DNA of 64,000 nt, from assembly GCA_033557465.1 (NCBI GenBank), contig CM066040.1, positions 324,526,297 through 324,590,296 of the forward strand. The letters are read 5' to 3'. Both the position numbers and the translations under genes were made by a program. The stretch comes from Ichthyophis bannanicus (lineage: Eukaryota > Chordata > Amphibia > Gymnophiona > Ichthyophiidae). Position 1 is the stretch's first letter; each line of letters begins with the position of its first letter. Of the stretch, positions 53,950-64,000 are shown one piece after another. The notes beneath the pieces are model-generated. The model saw only the letters and a list, made by a program, of their open reading frames with translations, ran no database searches and was not told the DNA's origin.

Positions 53950-54580
53950 TGGAATGTATTCTACTTTCTTTAAATATCTTTATTAGCCTCAATTTAACAT
54001 ACAAACAGTCAATAGGAATGTGTAGTTTCTTCTGTGCTTCATATCTGATTAACAGAAATTTACATTTGAACAATATTAAGGCACCCAGTTTTTCTATATT
54101 ACCCCCATCACTGCTGTTAAAATCAGACTCATCTTTTATGTAAAAACCCCAAACCCTCTTCCTCTCCCCCTGCCCCCACCGCAGACCCACAGACCTTCTT
54201 TAGAATACACAAATAATGAAGGAAGAAAATATTAATACTGAACAATGTCAAATATTCAATAGTATACTTCGAGCCCTTGAGGGCAAACTCAGCCAGAAGG
54301 GTTCCCATATTTTTTTTAAATTTCCGCCAACCTACAGGACATTCTGATTGACAGCCATTTCTTCCAATATCACCTGAAATAGTTGGATCCACCACTGTCC
54401 CAGTGTAGAGGGCTCAGACTTCCTCCAGATCAAGAGAATAAATTTCGACCAAAGAAAAAAATGCCTTTCGGATAAAAAGCCTTACTTTTTCATTTAAAAA
54501 ATGTGCAGGCTTCAAAACCCTCAAACAGTAAAGTGTTTGCAACAAACAGGATGGAAACCTACATTAACGTATTGAGAAAA
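53950..54580 (-). mobile_element. L1-like LINE ORF2 C-terminal remnant
   Basis: The minus-strand reading in one frame gives SEPSTLGQWWIQLFQVILEE followed by the NLKKIWEPF block, typical of the end of an L1 ORF2. Stops and frameshifts are frequent. Limits are approximate. Confidence 0.5.
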
Positions 54581-55111
54581 TGTACAAGTGCACACCAAAA
54601 GAGTTGGATTTTAGGACAGGTCCAGCAGCACTGGCACCAGAGTTGGTTCAAACTGCTGGTGACCTAAGCAAACCTTACGCCTTTTGCCTCCCTGGCTCTC
54701 AGAATCTATTGCTTAGTTTTGAATGCTCTGTTCTTTGTTGCCCTTGGCAACTGCCTACTTTGCCTAATGGATGGGCCAGCCCTGGGTCCAGAACAAATGT
54801 CTCAGTGTGGCTCTGTCTTCATCTTTTAAATAAGAAACATGCTCTGCAAAAGCAGCATGAAAGGCGCGTTGCGGGTGGATACACACTCGCGGCAGAAACC
54901 TACAACCCCATATTCTCAGATACTGCCTGTAGATCAAGTCAACATCTTGAAAGATCATCCACTGAGCTCTAATCATGTAACTCACTAGACCACTGCTCTG
55001 CAATGCAATAACAGTGATTGATGGAAAACTGACAACTGAATCGCTCTCTCACTATCAAGACAAAATGGACTCATGCTGTTCCTTACTGCCCTCTGATAAT
55101 GCCACTTTCAT
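54581..55111. other. Unassigned sequence
   Basis: No gene or known repeat is recognised. Confidence 0.45.
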
Positions 55112-55203
55112 ATGTCATACTGGGTCAGACCAAGGTCCATCAAGCCCAGTATCCTGTTTCCAACAGTGGCCAATCCAGTTCACAAGTACCTGTCAAGGGT
55201 GAT
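55112..55203 (-). mobile_element. CR1 3' UTR fragment, minus strand
   Basis: The complement of the CR1 terminal sequence (catactgggtcagaccaagg, tttccaacagtggccaatcc) adjoins a plus-strand CR1 copy head to head. Confidence 0.8.
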
Positions 55204-56109
55204 CTGGAAAACTAAACACCAAAATGGTAGAAACCATTATAAAGAACAAAATTACTGAACTTGTAGAAAGTCATGATTTAATGGCAGAAATCCAACATGG
55301 ATTTAGTTAAGGAAAGTCTTGTCTCACTAATCTCTTATATTTTTTGATGTGAATAAACAGGTAGATAAAGGTGAGCCATTTGATCTAGTGTTTCTGATTT
55401 TCAGAAAGCCTTTACAAGGTCCCTCATGAGAGACTCTTGTGGAAATTAAAAACTCATGGGCTTGGAGGCAGTGTACTATTGTGGATCAGAACTGGTTAAA
55501 AGATAGAAAGCAGAGAATAGGGCTAAATGGCCAATTTCCTCAATGGAAAAAGGTGAATAGCGGAGTACCCCAGGAATTTGTGCTGGGCCCGCTGCTTCTT
55601 AACATATTCTTAAATTATCTGGAAATGGGAACAAATGAGGTGATCAAATTTGCAGAAGACACAAAATTATTTAAAGTTGTTAAAACCCAAGAGAATTGTG
55701 AAAAATTGCAAGAGAACCTTGAAAAACTGAGAATGGGCGTCCAAATGGCAGACGAAATTTAAATATGAACAAGTGCAAAGTTATGCAACTAGGAAAGAAC
55801 AACCCAAACTAGGGTTATATGATGCAAGGTCCTACATTAGGCACCATCCAACAGTAAAAAGATTTAGGTGTCATCGTGGCTAACACATTGAAACCCTCTG
55901 CCCAGTGTGTAGCGGCGGCCCAGAAAGCAAATAGAATGCTAGGAATCATAAAGAAAGATATGGAGAATAAAACCATTGATATTATCATGCCTCTGTATTG
56001 CTCCATGGTGCACTTTGAATATCGTGTGCAATTCTGGTTGCTGTATCTTAAAAAAGGATATAGCAGAATTAGAAAAGGTATAAAGAGCCACCAAAATGGT
56101 AAACATATA

Positions 56110-56345
56110 AACATGATGCCAGAAAAAGACCATTTGGCCTATCCACTTTGCCCTTTCATACCAACTACTATAGTCCCTTGCTTCACTTTCTTTAATTCAG
56201 ATACTGTCTTCGTCTCTCCTACCTCCACTGGGAGACTATTCCACGGATCTACCGCTCATTCCATAAAGAAACATTTCCCCATATTACTCCCAAGTCTATC
56301 CCCTTTCACCCTTATCCTATGCCCCCTCATTGGAGAGCTTTATTT
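56110..56345 (-). mobile_element. CR1-subfamily 3' end inserted in CR1
   Basis: On the minus strand the text gagcggtagatccgtggaat followed by ctcccagtggaggtaggaga is the C-terminal tail of a different CR1 lineage. It ends near atgatgcc. It interrupts the plus-strand copy. Confidence 0.65.
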
Positions 56346-56542
56346 TAATTGAAAGGCTCTCCTCCTGTGCCTTTATGCTATGGAGGTATTTAAAGTGGAT
56401 GGAAGGTTATCCCTTTGAGGAATGGCTTAAATGGTTAGAGCTCTTCAACTGAAAGTAGATGTAATAGAGGTCTATAAAATAATGAATGGAGTAGAATGGG
56501 TAAATGTAGATTGGTTGTTTACGCCATCAAAAAGCAGAAAGA

Positions 56543-57605
56543 ACATAAGATATGCCATACTGGGTCAGACCAAGGTTCATCAAGTCCAGTATCCTGTTTC
56601 CAACAGTGGCCAATTTAGGTCATATGTACCTAGCAGTTTCCCCAAAAGACACAGGTTCCACAATGCTTGTACTGGGTCAAGCAGTGATATCCTGGGTCCC
56701 TTCTTAATAATGGTTTATGGACCTTTCCTCCAGGAACTTGTCCAAACCTTTTTTAAACCCAACTACACTAACAGCCTTTACTACATCCTCCGGTAACAAA
56801 TTCCAGAGTTTGATTACACGTTGAGTGAAAAAATATTTTCTTTTATTAGTCTTAAATAGTTTACCCTGTAGCTTCATTTCATGTCCCCTAGTCTTTCTAT
56901 ATTCTGATAACGTAAACAATCGATCTACGTTTACCCGTTCCACTCCATTCATTAATTTATAGACTTCTATTATATCTCCCCTCAGCCGTCTCTTTTCCAG
57001 GTTAAAGAGCCCTAACCTTTTTAGCCTTTCTTCATAGGAGTATCCTTCCATCCCCTTTACCATTTTGGTGGCTCTTCTCTGAACCTTTTCTAATAACGCT
57101 ATATCCTTTTTAAGATACGGCGACCAGAACTGCATGCAATATTCAATGTGCGGTTTCACCATGGAATGATATAGAGGCATTATAATATCCTTTGTTTTAT
57201 TTTCCATTCCTTTCCTTATGATACCTAGCATTCTATTTGCTCTCTTGGCCGCTGCCGCACACTGGGCCGTGGGTTTTAACATGTTATCCACAATGACGCC
57301 TAAAACCTTTTCCTGGGTGGTGGTTCCTAATGTGGAATCTTGCATCGTGTAACCATAGTTAGGCTTGTTCTTCCCTAAGTGCATAACTTTGCACTTGTCC
57401 ACATTAAATTTCATCTGCCATTTTGATGCCCAGTCTTCCAATTTATCAAGATCCTCTTGCAATTTTCCACAATCCTCTTGGGTTTTAACAACTTTAAATA
57501 GTTTTGTGTCTTCTGCAAATTTGATAACCTCACTGGTTATTCCCTTTTCCAGGTCATTTATGAATATGTCAAAAAGCAGCGGACCCAGCACAGATCCCTG
57601 GGGTA
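56543..57605 (-). mobile_element. CR1 LINE 3' half, minus strand, inserted in plus-strand CR1
   Basis: The insert carries RT palm-distal to C-terminal coding sequence and the CR1 3' end (gaacataagatatgccatac at 56543). The plus-strand CR1 breaks after cagaa and resumes with agactaggggac. The two opposite-strand copies form a long imperfect inverted repeat. Confidence 0.85.
56704..57605 (-). pseudogene. CR1 reverse transcriptase C-terminal part
   Basis: The frame is open over about 300 codons: [40 protein letters not shown] (Asp of FADD changed to Glu), [60 protein letters not shown]. It lacks the N-terminal endonuclease and early RT, so it is a typical 5'-truncated copy that is otherwise well preserved. 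Residues of the ORF before PQGSV belong to the flanking sequence. Confidence 0.85.
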
Positions 57606-58239
57606 CAAGACTAGGGGACAAGCAATAAAGCTGCAATGTAGCACATTTAAGACTAATCGGAGAAAATATTTTTTCACTCAACATGTAATGAAACTCTGGA
57701 ATTTGTTACTGAAGGATGTGATAAAAGCCATTAGTGTAGTTGGGTTTAAAAGAGGTTTGGACGAGTTCCTGGAGGAAAAGTCTATAAACCATTATTAAAG
57801 AGGACCAGGGAAATCCACTGCTTACCTCTGGGACAAGCAGCATGGAATCAGTGTACCTTCTGGGAACCTAATAGGTACTTGTGAACTGGATTTGCCACTG
57901 CTGGAAACAGGATACTGGGCTTGATGGACCTTTTGTTTGACCCAGTATGGCATATCTTATGTTCCCAAAAAGGTAGTCCTATATATTTAAATTTTAAAAA
58001 CTTATATGCTATGTTCTTCCCCAAAAGGAGACTCAAGCAGTTTACACAAGAACAATAAAATCACTATAGCATAATAAAACAAAACACAAATAATAATAAA
58101 TAGAAAAATCCTCTTACAAATCAACCACATCCCCTGTTCTCACAAGGGACATGAAAGGCCAAATCATACAACTGAAAAATAACACTCCCTCCCAGAAAAC
58201 CCCAAAAGCTTAACAAAAACATTCAGAAACTCATGGGAT

Positions 58240-58440
58240 AGACTCAGGAGTAACCTGAGGAAATATTTATTTATGGAAAGAGTGGTAGAGTATGGAACAG
58301 TGGAAATGACAACTGTATCTGAATTCTACAAAGCATGGGACAATATAGAGGACCTCTGAGGTAAAGAGGAAGGGGACGAGCAGACTGAAAAGATCATATC
58401 ATCTTTATCTGCTGTTATTTTCTAGGTTTCTAAATATAAA
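58240..58440 (+). mobile_element. CR1-subfamily 3' end
   Basis: The sequence atttatttatggaaagagtg, then aactgtatctgaattctaca and atcatctttatctgctgtta follow the C-terminus and 3' end of the second CR1 lineage in the window. 57966-58239 holds an A/T-rich LINE-like tail; limits are uncertain. Confidence 0.6.
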
Positions 58441-60139
58441 AATACAAAACATCTAACATTACCCCAAAATCTTCTTCACAAACGTTCAGTCTTCTTGTGT
58501 GTGCAAACAGATTACTTTCCTCAAGATGAATGCTGTACTTTCCTTTATAATCTGTGGGTCATCAGGATCCTTTTCAAGCTCTTGGCTAGAATTCTCCCAA
58601 AATTACCCCCTCAGAAACATGCTAAAAATGCCACGTGGACTGGATGCATAACTCCCAGGATATTAGGGGGTGCAACTATGTATCCGTATTCATGGACTAT
58701 ATGGATCCCCTCCAAAACAGCCATATAATGAGAACTTAAGATGCGCCATACTGCATAGCCTAGCACGCTATCTCCCAGGGGGCCAGATCACTAGCAATCC
58801 CTGGCAGAATGAAGAGCAGAGTCTCTTCTTGCAGCTTGCTCTCAGGGAGAGGGAATTTTCCAACTTTACCTGGCTAATCACTATTTGTTGATGTTTCCTC
58901 CAGGAGCTTTCTTAGATTTCAAATCTGCTACCTATTAGTCTCATGGAGTGCCTCAGTCCTAGCACTAGTTGAACAGGCAAACACAGTTCTCTTTGTAGAT
59001 GGTTCACCTCATTCGTGGATGGCTTTAACTAATAAGACTGCCATGCACTATCTCCAACATCTGTTCTCATGGCCCCATTGATCTATCCTATAGATAGAAA
59101 TAATTTTTTATTCACTCTCTGAATTACTTTTATAGGATTCTCTTGCAGTCGAGTCAGGGCTTCAGATGTTTTACTATTATACATGGTCGTTGTGATACCT
59201 GTAAATCTTCTCTTGCCCCTGATTTTTTCCTCACTGATGTACGACTATCATGGCAATTAATGAATCTGTATCTTGTTCGGTGTAGTCTAGCATAAGTGAG
59301 TCACAAAGCCTTCTACTAAAGAAATAAGCCTCTAACATGCCCTCTCTAAATCGTATCTTCTCCAAGCTGAAGAGCCCTCTTTCGCCTTTCTTTTCATCCC
59401 GTTCACTTTATCATTTTTGTCACCCTTCTCTGACCTCTGAAAGGAGACTTTCTAGTCCTGCTACAACCAGAACTGCACAGATCTGGGGGTTAAAGGGAAG
59501 AGCAACATAATATTCACTGCTGGTGGTGAATTGCTGTGCATCTCTTAGGGGGAGAGAATATAATTTCCTCCTTAAGTCTCACTGCGTACCTTCACGTGGT
59601 GACCCTGTTGTATAATATCTGTACCAAATCTCAGCAAGATGATACTACAATTGAAGTATAGTAGGAAAGACAAATTAAAATACATACTGGCCACACACCA
59701 TCCAGGATATAAAGATGTCCACCCACAGCTTACGTACTAGGGCTAATGATGGTGGTAGCAATATGTACATCTGCAGGATCTACACTAATATCCTCCCACA
59801 AATAGAGGCCATGGCGAGCATGTTCATGGACTCACTGTGGCAACGGATAAACCACATAATCTTCTGAACTTTTTATTAATTTAATTCAATTAAGTGGACT
59901 TCTGCAGATGAAGAGGAGATAATATGCTGCCGCCTTTAGGCTACAAACCCTATATTTAAATCGAGAGGGTATAAAAAAGAGAATCCATCAAAAACTGGAA
60001 GACAGAGGAATCTTGCCACAAGAAAAAACTACAAAACGCAATTGATGCAAAATTTAATATCTTCAGTTTCATAGATCAAAGTAAAGAAATGTGTGAATGA
60101 TAACATTTTGACTCACCTAAGGGCTTCCATGGAAAAAGA
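58441..60139. other. Mostly unassigned, with a small antisense CR1 remnant
   Basis: At 59360-59480 the sequence agctgaagagccctctttcg followed by cacccttctctgacctctga is a diverged CR1 segment on the minus strand. The rest shows no recognised gene. Confidence 0.45.
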
Positions 60140-61264
60140 AATACAGGGAGGAGGGGGAGGGTTAGGGAGGAGTTGCAGAAGAAAGGAACACAGAAAAAGA
60201 AAGAGCAGTTGAGGGGGAGACGGCGCTTAGAGATCAGGAACTGCAGGAGAGTGAGATGAGTGAAGGATAGGTTACTAAATCAACTGGAGGAAGAAAGGGA
60301 GGAGAAAGACCCAGAGGTGGAGGAATTCAAGCTCAAATTCCTAGTCCACGTAAAAAAAAAGATAAATATGCTGGGCTCCAGGCAAGAGAAAGATTACCCA
60401 AGTTAGTTTTAACACTTAAGGTTAAAACTATAATAAATGAGATGAATAAGGCCATATCCTGTATAAAGGGATCATTTATTGATATCTCCAAACTAAATCA
60501 AATACAATATTGTGCAGCTAAAATTATTACTGAAAGACTACTACCAGGGCCAGAAGAAGAGAACAACAATTTCTCCTTGGAAAAGGCACATTGAAGGGAA
60601 AACAAAATCACTGTGTGTGGAGGTGTCCCTGATAAGACATATCTAAAAGGATTAAGATCAAAGATACTGATGAAGATCCAAAAAAAAGATTTTAAAAAAG
60701 TTGAAGCACACTGCATTAACAGAAAACCTGAAATGCATATGTTCCAACAATAAACAAAGTAGCAGCAGAAGCAGAAAAACTGCGAAGATATGAAAACAGA
60801 AAAGAACGATATCAAAATAAACTATTTAGAGAGAACCTAAAACAATTCTACAGAGAACTGGGAAAGAGCATTAGTGTGGTAAAAACATCACCATCCAAAG
60901 CTGAAACGGAACTCTCTGGAGAAAACTATACAAGGACCCCATAGGGCACAATCAAGAAACAGAATGGTTGCCCTGCATATGGAAACATTTAGAAAAATCA
61001 AAACTATGAAATGGCCTACAGTAAAAACACCACAGCTGGAAAGCAGGTTAAAACGAGTCCAAAACTAGAAGAGCACTGGCCCAAATGGAATGACCAACTT
61101 TTGGCTCAAACAGTTCACATTACTCCACCAAGAGCTGACAAACTGCAAAAACCAATTGATCAAGCAGCCAAACTTCACACCACAATGGCTTATAAAAGAA
61201 AGATCATTTCTCCTTCCAAAGGAGGACCCAAGTAACATTCCCAAAAATTAGAGACCAATAAATT

Positions 61265-61386
61265 GTCTGTGTCTTTTGGGGAAACTGCTAGGTACGTATG
61301 ACCTAGATTGGTCACTGTTGGAAACAGGATACTGGGCTTGATGGACCTTGGTCTGACCTAGTATGGCAGATCTTATGTTCTTATAT
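61265..61386 (+). mobile_element. CR1 3' UTR fragment in the R4-like element
   Basis: This is the same terminal CR1 text (gggaaactgctaggtacgta ... atcttatgttcttat). The R4-like reading is interrupted between the NYRPI and YKLL blocks. Confidence 0.82.
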
Positions 61387-61739
61387 CTACAATCTATAAG
61401 CTGCTTACTGAAGACAGGATATATGATCATATCAAGTCCAACAACATCACTGAAATAGGGCTTATAAGAGGGGAGTGTATGGAACCAAAGATGAGTTCAT
61501 GTTAAATAAGGCCGCCAGCTCTAAGAAAATCCAAAATCTCAGTATAACATGGATTGATTATAAGAAAGCTTTTGACAGCGTCCCACACTCTTGGATAATA
61601 AATTTCCTTGAAATATATAAATATACCCTGGTTTGATAGAGTACATTAAGTTCACCATGATGATGCGGCAAACCGTGCTCCTTTTGAAATATGAAGATGG
61701 TCAATATATCATTTCTAACAACCACCTTCCTCAACCTAC

Positions 61740-62424
61740 CTAAAATCTCTAATCCATACAGTACCAAACAATAGGGAAAGGAGAGTCCGCACACAAAATA
61801 CTCTAGGCATACGTAAGGATTTCAGAAGAACTAACAAATCTATAAGTAGCAGAGCATTCACATTCTACTCTCCAGCTCTCTGGAGCTCTCTCCCAGATAC
61901 ATTAGGAAACATACCTAACCTCTCGACATTTAAAAAACATCTCAAAACTCACTTATTTAGAGAATATTTTTGGATCTAAGCTTTAAGAAATATTGACCCA
62001 ACATAAGCAGCAACACAGATGGTCTTACGTTATCCTCCTATAATAGGATCACTAAGCAACTATGATATAACACTCAACTCTGGACAATATCTTACATTCC
62101 ATACCAGTCTCCTCAACTTTAGTCTGATATCATCTTAGGACTTTAATATTGTTAATTATATTAATTTTATCTGCCATGGTCTAATATAACCTTAGTTCAC
62201 TATTAATCTTAAATTACATATCTACTTTTTCATTTTATATCAGATCACCTATGTTACATGTTCATGTAATTGTTAATTATTAACCATTAATTTTATTTGT
62301 ATGTCTTATGTTATCCTATATATTACTTATGTTAACTGTAAGATGTTCTCGTTCTCTGTAAACTGCTTTGATTTACTGAAAAGACAGTATAAAAAAAAAC
62401 TTTCAAATAAATAGAATAAATAAG
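61740..62424 (+). mobile_element. L2-like LINE 3' end in the R4-like element
   Basis: The C-terminal coding block (SRAFTFYSPALWSSLPDTLG, STFKKHLKTHLFREYFW) is followed by an AT-rich 3' UTR ending ataaatagaataaataag. The R4-like RT resumes exactly after it with KIQRGIFQGDS. Confidence 0.8.
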
Positions 62425-62562
62425 ATCCAGCGAGGAATATTTCAGGGAGATTCTTTGTTGCCACTTCTGCTTTGTATGGCGCTTAATCCAATGAGTACTA
62501 TCATCAGCTCTTTGGAATATGGATTTTGCCTGAATCCTAAAGAAGGTAACGACCCAGATGTA

Positions 62563-64000
62563 ACATAAGAACATAAGATATGCCATACTGGGTCAGACCA
62601 AGGTCCATCAAGCCCAGTATTCTGTTTCCAACAGTGGCCAATCTAGGTCATACGTAACTAGCAGTTTCCCCAAGGGACACAGGTTCCACAATGCTTGTAT
62701 TGGTTCAAGCTTTGATATCCTGGGTCCCTTCTTAATAATGGTTTATGGACCTTTCCTCCAGGAACTTGTCCAAACCTTTTTTAAACCCAGCTACACTAAC
62801 AGCCTTTACTACATCCTCCGGTAACAAATTCCAGAGTTTGATTACACGTTGAGTGAAAAATATTTTCTTTTATTAGTCTTAAATAGTTTACCCTGTAGCT
62901 TCATTGCATGTCCCTTAGTCTTTCTATATTCTGATAAGGTAAACAATCGATCTACGTTTACCCATTCCACTCCGTTCATTAATTTATAGACTTCTATCAT
63001 ATCTCCCCTCAGCCGTCTCTTTTCCAGGTTAAAGAGCCCCAACCTTTTTAGCCTTTCTTCATAGGAGTAGCCTTCCATCCCCTTTACCATTTTGGTGGCT
63101 CTTCTCTGAACCTTTTCTAAAATCGCTATATCCTTTTTAAGATACGGCGACCAGAATTGCACACAATATTCAAGGTGCGGTCTCACCATGGAACAATATA
63201 GAGGCATTATAATATCTTTTGTTTTATTTTCCATTCCTTTCCTTATCATACCTAGCATTCTATTTGCTCTCTTGGCCGCCGCTGCACACTGGGCCGAGGG
63301 TTTTAACATGGTATCCACAATGACGCCTAAATCTTTTTCCTGGGTGGTTGTTCCTAATGTGGAACCTTGCATCGTGTAACCATAGTTTGGGTTGTTCTTC
63401 CCTAGGTGCATAACCTTGCACTTCTCCACATTAAATTTCATCTGCCATTTTGATGCCCAGTCTTCCAATTTATCAAGATCCTCTTGCAATTTTCCACAAT
63501 CCTCCTGGGTTTTAACAACTTTAAATAGTTTTGTGTCATCTGCAAATTTGATAACCTCACTCGTTATTCCACTTTCCAGGTCATTTATGAATATGTCAAA
63601 AAGCAGCGGACCCAGCACAGATCCCTGGGGTACACCACTATTCACCTTTCTCCATTGGGAAAATTGGCCATTTAGCCCTACCCTCTGCTTTCTATCTTTT
63701 AACCAGTTCCTGATCCACAATAGTACACTGCCTCCTATCCCATGACTCTTTAGTTTTGCCAAAAGTCTCTCATGAGGGACCTTGTCAAAGGCTTTCTGAA
63801 AGTCCAGATACACAATATCAACCGACTCACCTTTGTCCACCTGTTTATTCACTCCTTCAAAAAAAACATAACAGATTAGTAAGACAAGATCTTCCTTGTC
63901 TAAAGCCATGTTGGCTGTCTCCCATTAGGTCGTGACTATCTATATGCTGAGTAATTTTATTCTTTATGATGGTTTCTACCATTTTTCCCGGTACTGATGT
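62563..64000 (-). mobile_element. CR1 LINE, minus strand, runs off the window
   Basis: The 3' end lies at 62563 (gtaacataagaacataagat), followed on the minus strand by UTR and a long RT reading that continues beyond 64000 (MVETIIKNKI region at about 63975). It is the best preserved CR1 copy here. Confidence 0.9.
62842..63909 (-). pseudogene. CR1 reverse transcriptase, nearly intact 3' portion
   Basis: The 355-codon frame holds VDIVYLDFQKAFDKVPHERL (first catalytic Asp), [40 protein letters not shown] (FADD intact), then KWQMKFNVEKCKVMHLGKN and the C-terminal [20 protein letters not shown] one-base loss in the A tract near 62858 ends the frame early at KYFSLNV instead of continuing into [11 protein letters not shown]. 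The upstream frame changes near 63909, so the copy is probably inactive, but only lightly damaged in what is visible. Confidence 0.87.

Larger units (their letters stand above)
55206..57965 (+). mobile_element. CR1 LINE, degraded, split by two insertions
   Basis: The RT reading starts KMVETIIKNKITELVESHDL and passes the degraded palm (GVPQEFVLGPLLLNIFLNYL, IKFAEDTKLFKVVKTQE) to about 56109. It resumes at 56390-56542 and again at 57606-57965 with the CR1 3' UTR. Frameshifts and stops are abundant. FADD is changed to FAED. Confidence 0.82.
60140..62562 (+). mobile_element. R4/Dong-like LINE reverse transcriptase, broken by insertions
   Basis: Reading frames shift often, but the blocks are diagnostic: NKLFRENLKQFYRELGKSIS, NFWLKQFTLLHQELTN, then after a CR1 insert YKLLTEDRIYDHIKSNNITE, ITWIDYKKAFDSVPHSWII (first catalytic Asp), VLLLKYEDGQYIIS, and after an L2 insert IQRGIFQGDSLLPLLLCMAL. 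This combination is typical of the R4/Dong group of restriction-like-endonuclease LINEs. The copy is cut at 62563 by a minus-strand CR1 before its YxDD box. Confidence 0.75.

Noticed and set aside
52981..64000. Upstream DMAP1 exons on the minus strand
   Set aside because: No segment resembling the expected N-terminal blocks was found; all longer ORFs here are LINE sequence or chance.
1..64000. CRISPR arrays, operons or phage-like gene clusters
   Set aside because: Spliced exons, poly-A tails and vertebrate retroelements make this eukaryotic nuclear DNA; tandem repeats seen are short microsatellites only.

Overview
The window looks like nuclear DNA of a large-genome vertebrate, most likely an amphibian (a caecilian would fit, but this is inference). 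It is dominated by DIRS-type tyrosine-recombinase retrotransposons together with CR1, L2, L1-like and R4/Dong-like LINE remnants, tRNA-headed CORE-type SINEs and a Tc1-like transposon. No bacterial-style genes, rRNA genes or CRISPR arrays are seen.

Host gene. The only host gene I recognise is DMAP1 (DNA methyltransferase 1-associated protein 1), read on the minus strand. Five consecutive internal coding exons with matching splice phases lie at 52956-52761, 30027-29869, 29234-29067, 27649-27464 and 26482-26411. The 5' exons should lie beyond 64000 and the 3' exons before position 1; neither is seen here. The intron 30028-52760 is 22.7 kb, and the one after 26411 is at least 26 kb. Both are filled with nested mobile elements.

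DIRS elements. Six sizeable copies are called A to F: A 1-5783, B 7240-10400, E 15452-21368, C 35217-43075, D 36751-42552 (inside C) and F 45746-52656. Terminal fragments lie at 14053 and 43780. All six read on the same strand as DMAP1. Where complete they show inverted terminal repeats plus an internal region complementary to both outer ends, which is the DIRS signature. E is nearly intact: it has one 997-codon ORF holding reverse transcriptase, RNase H and tyrosine recombinase with every catalytic residue I can identify, and a gag broken by a single TGA. D has identical terminal repeats but has lost its RT palm and its recombinase active site. Empty sites can be rebuilt exactly for E and D, with no target-site duplication.

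Other structure. F is split by a 1.9 kb insertion (49032-50951) made of two long inverted arms. Each arm carries a candidate hammerhead-ribozyme motif, and the insertion is flanked by an 18-bp direct repeat; this suggests inverted Penelope-like terminal repeats. A separate 330-bp foldback element with a 15-bp duplication lies at 32867-33196, and a Tc1-like element with 26-bp terminal repeats at 30775-32461. From 11.8 to 24.2 kb a single minus-strand L2 copy is interrupted by SINEs, a CR1 (itself interrupted), a DIRS end, an opposite-strand L2 (interrupted by DIRS-E), another L2 and another CR1. From 52.9 to 64 kb the sequence is LINE debris: L1-like, CR1 in both orientations, and an R4/Dong-like reverse transcriptase broken by three later insertions.
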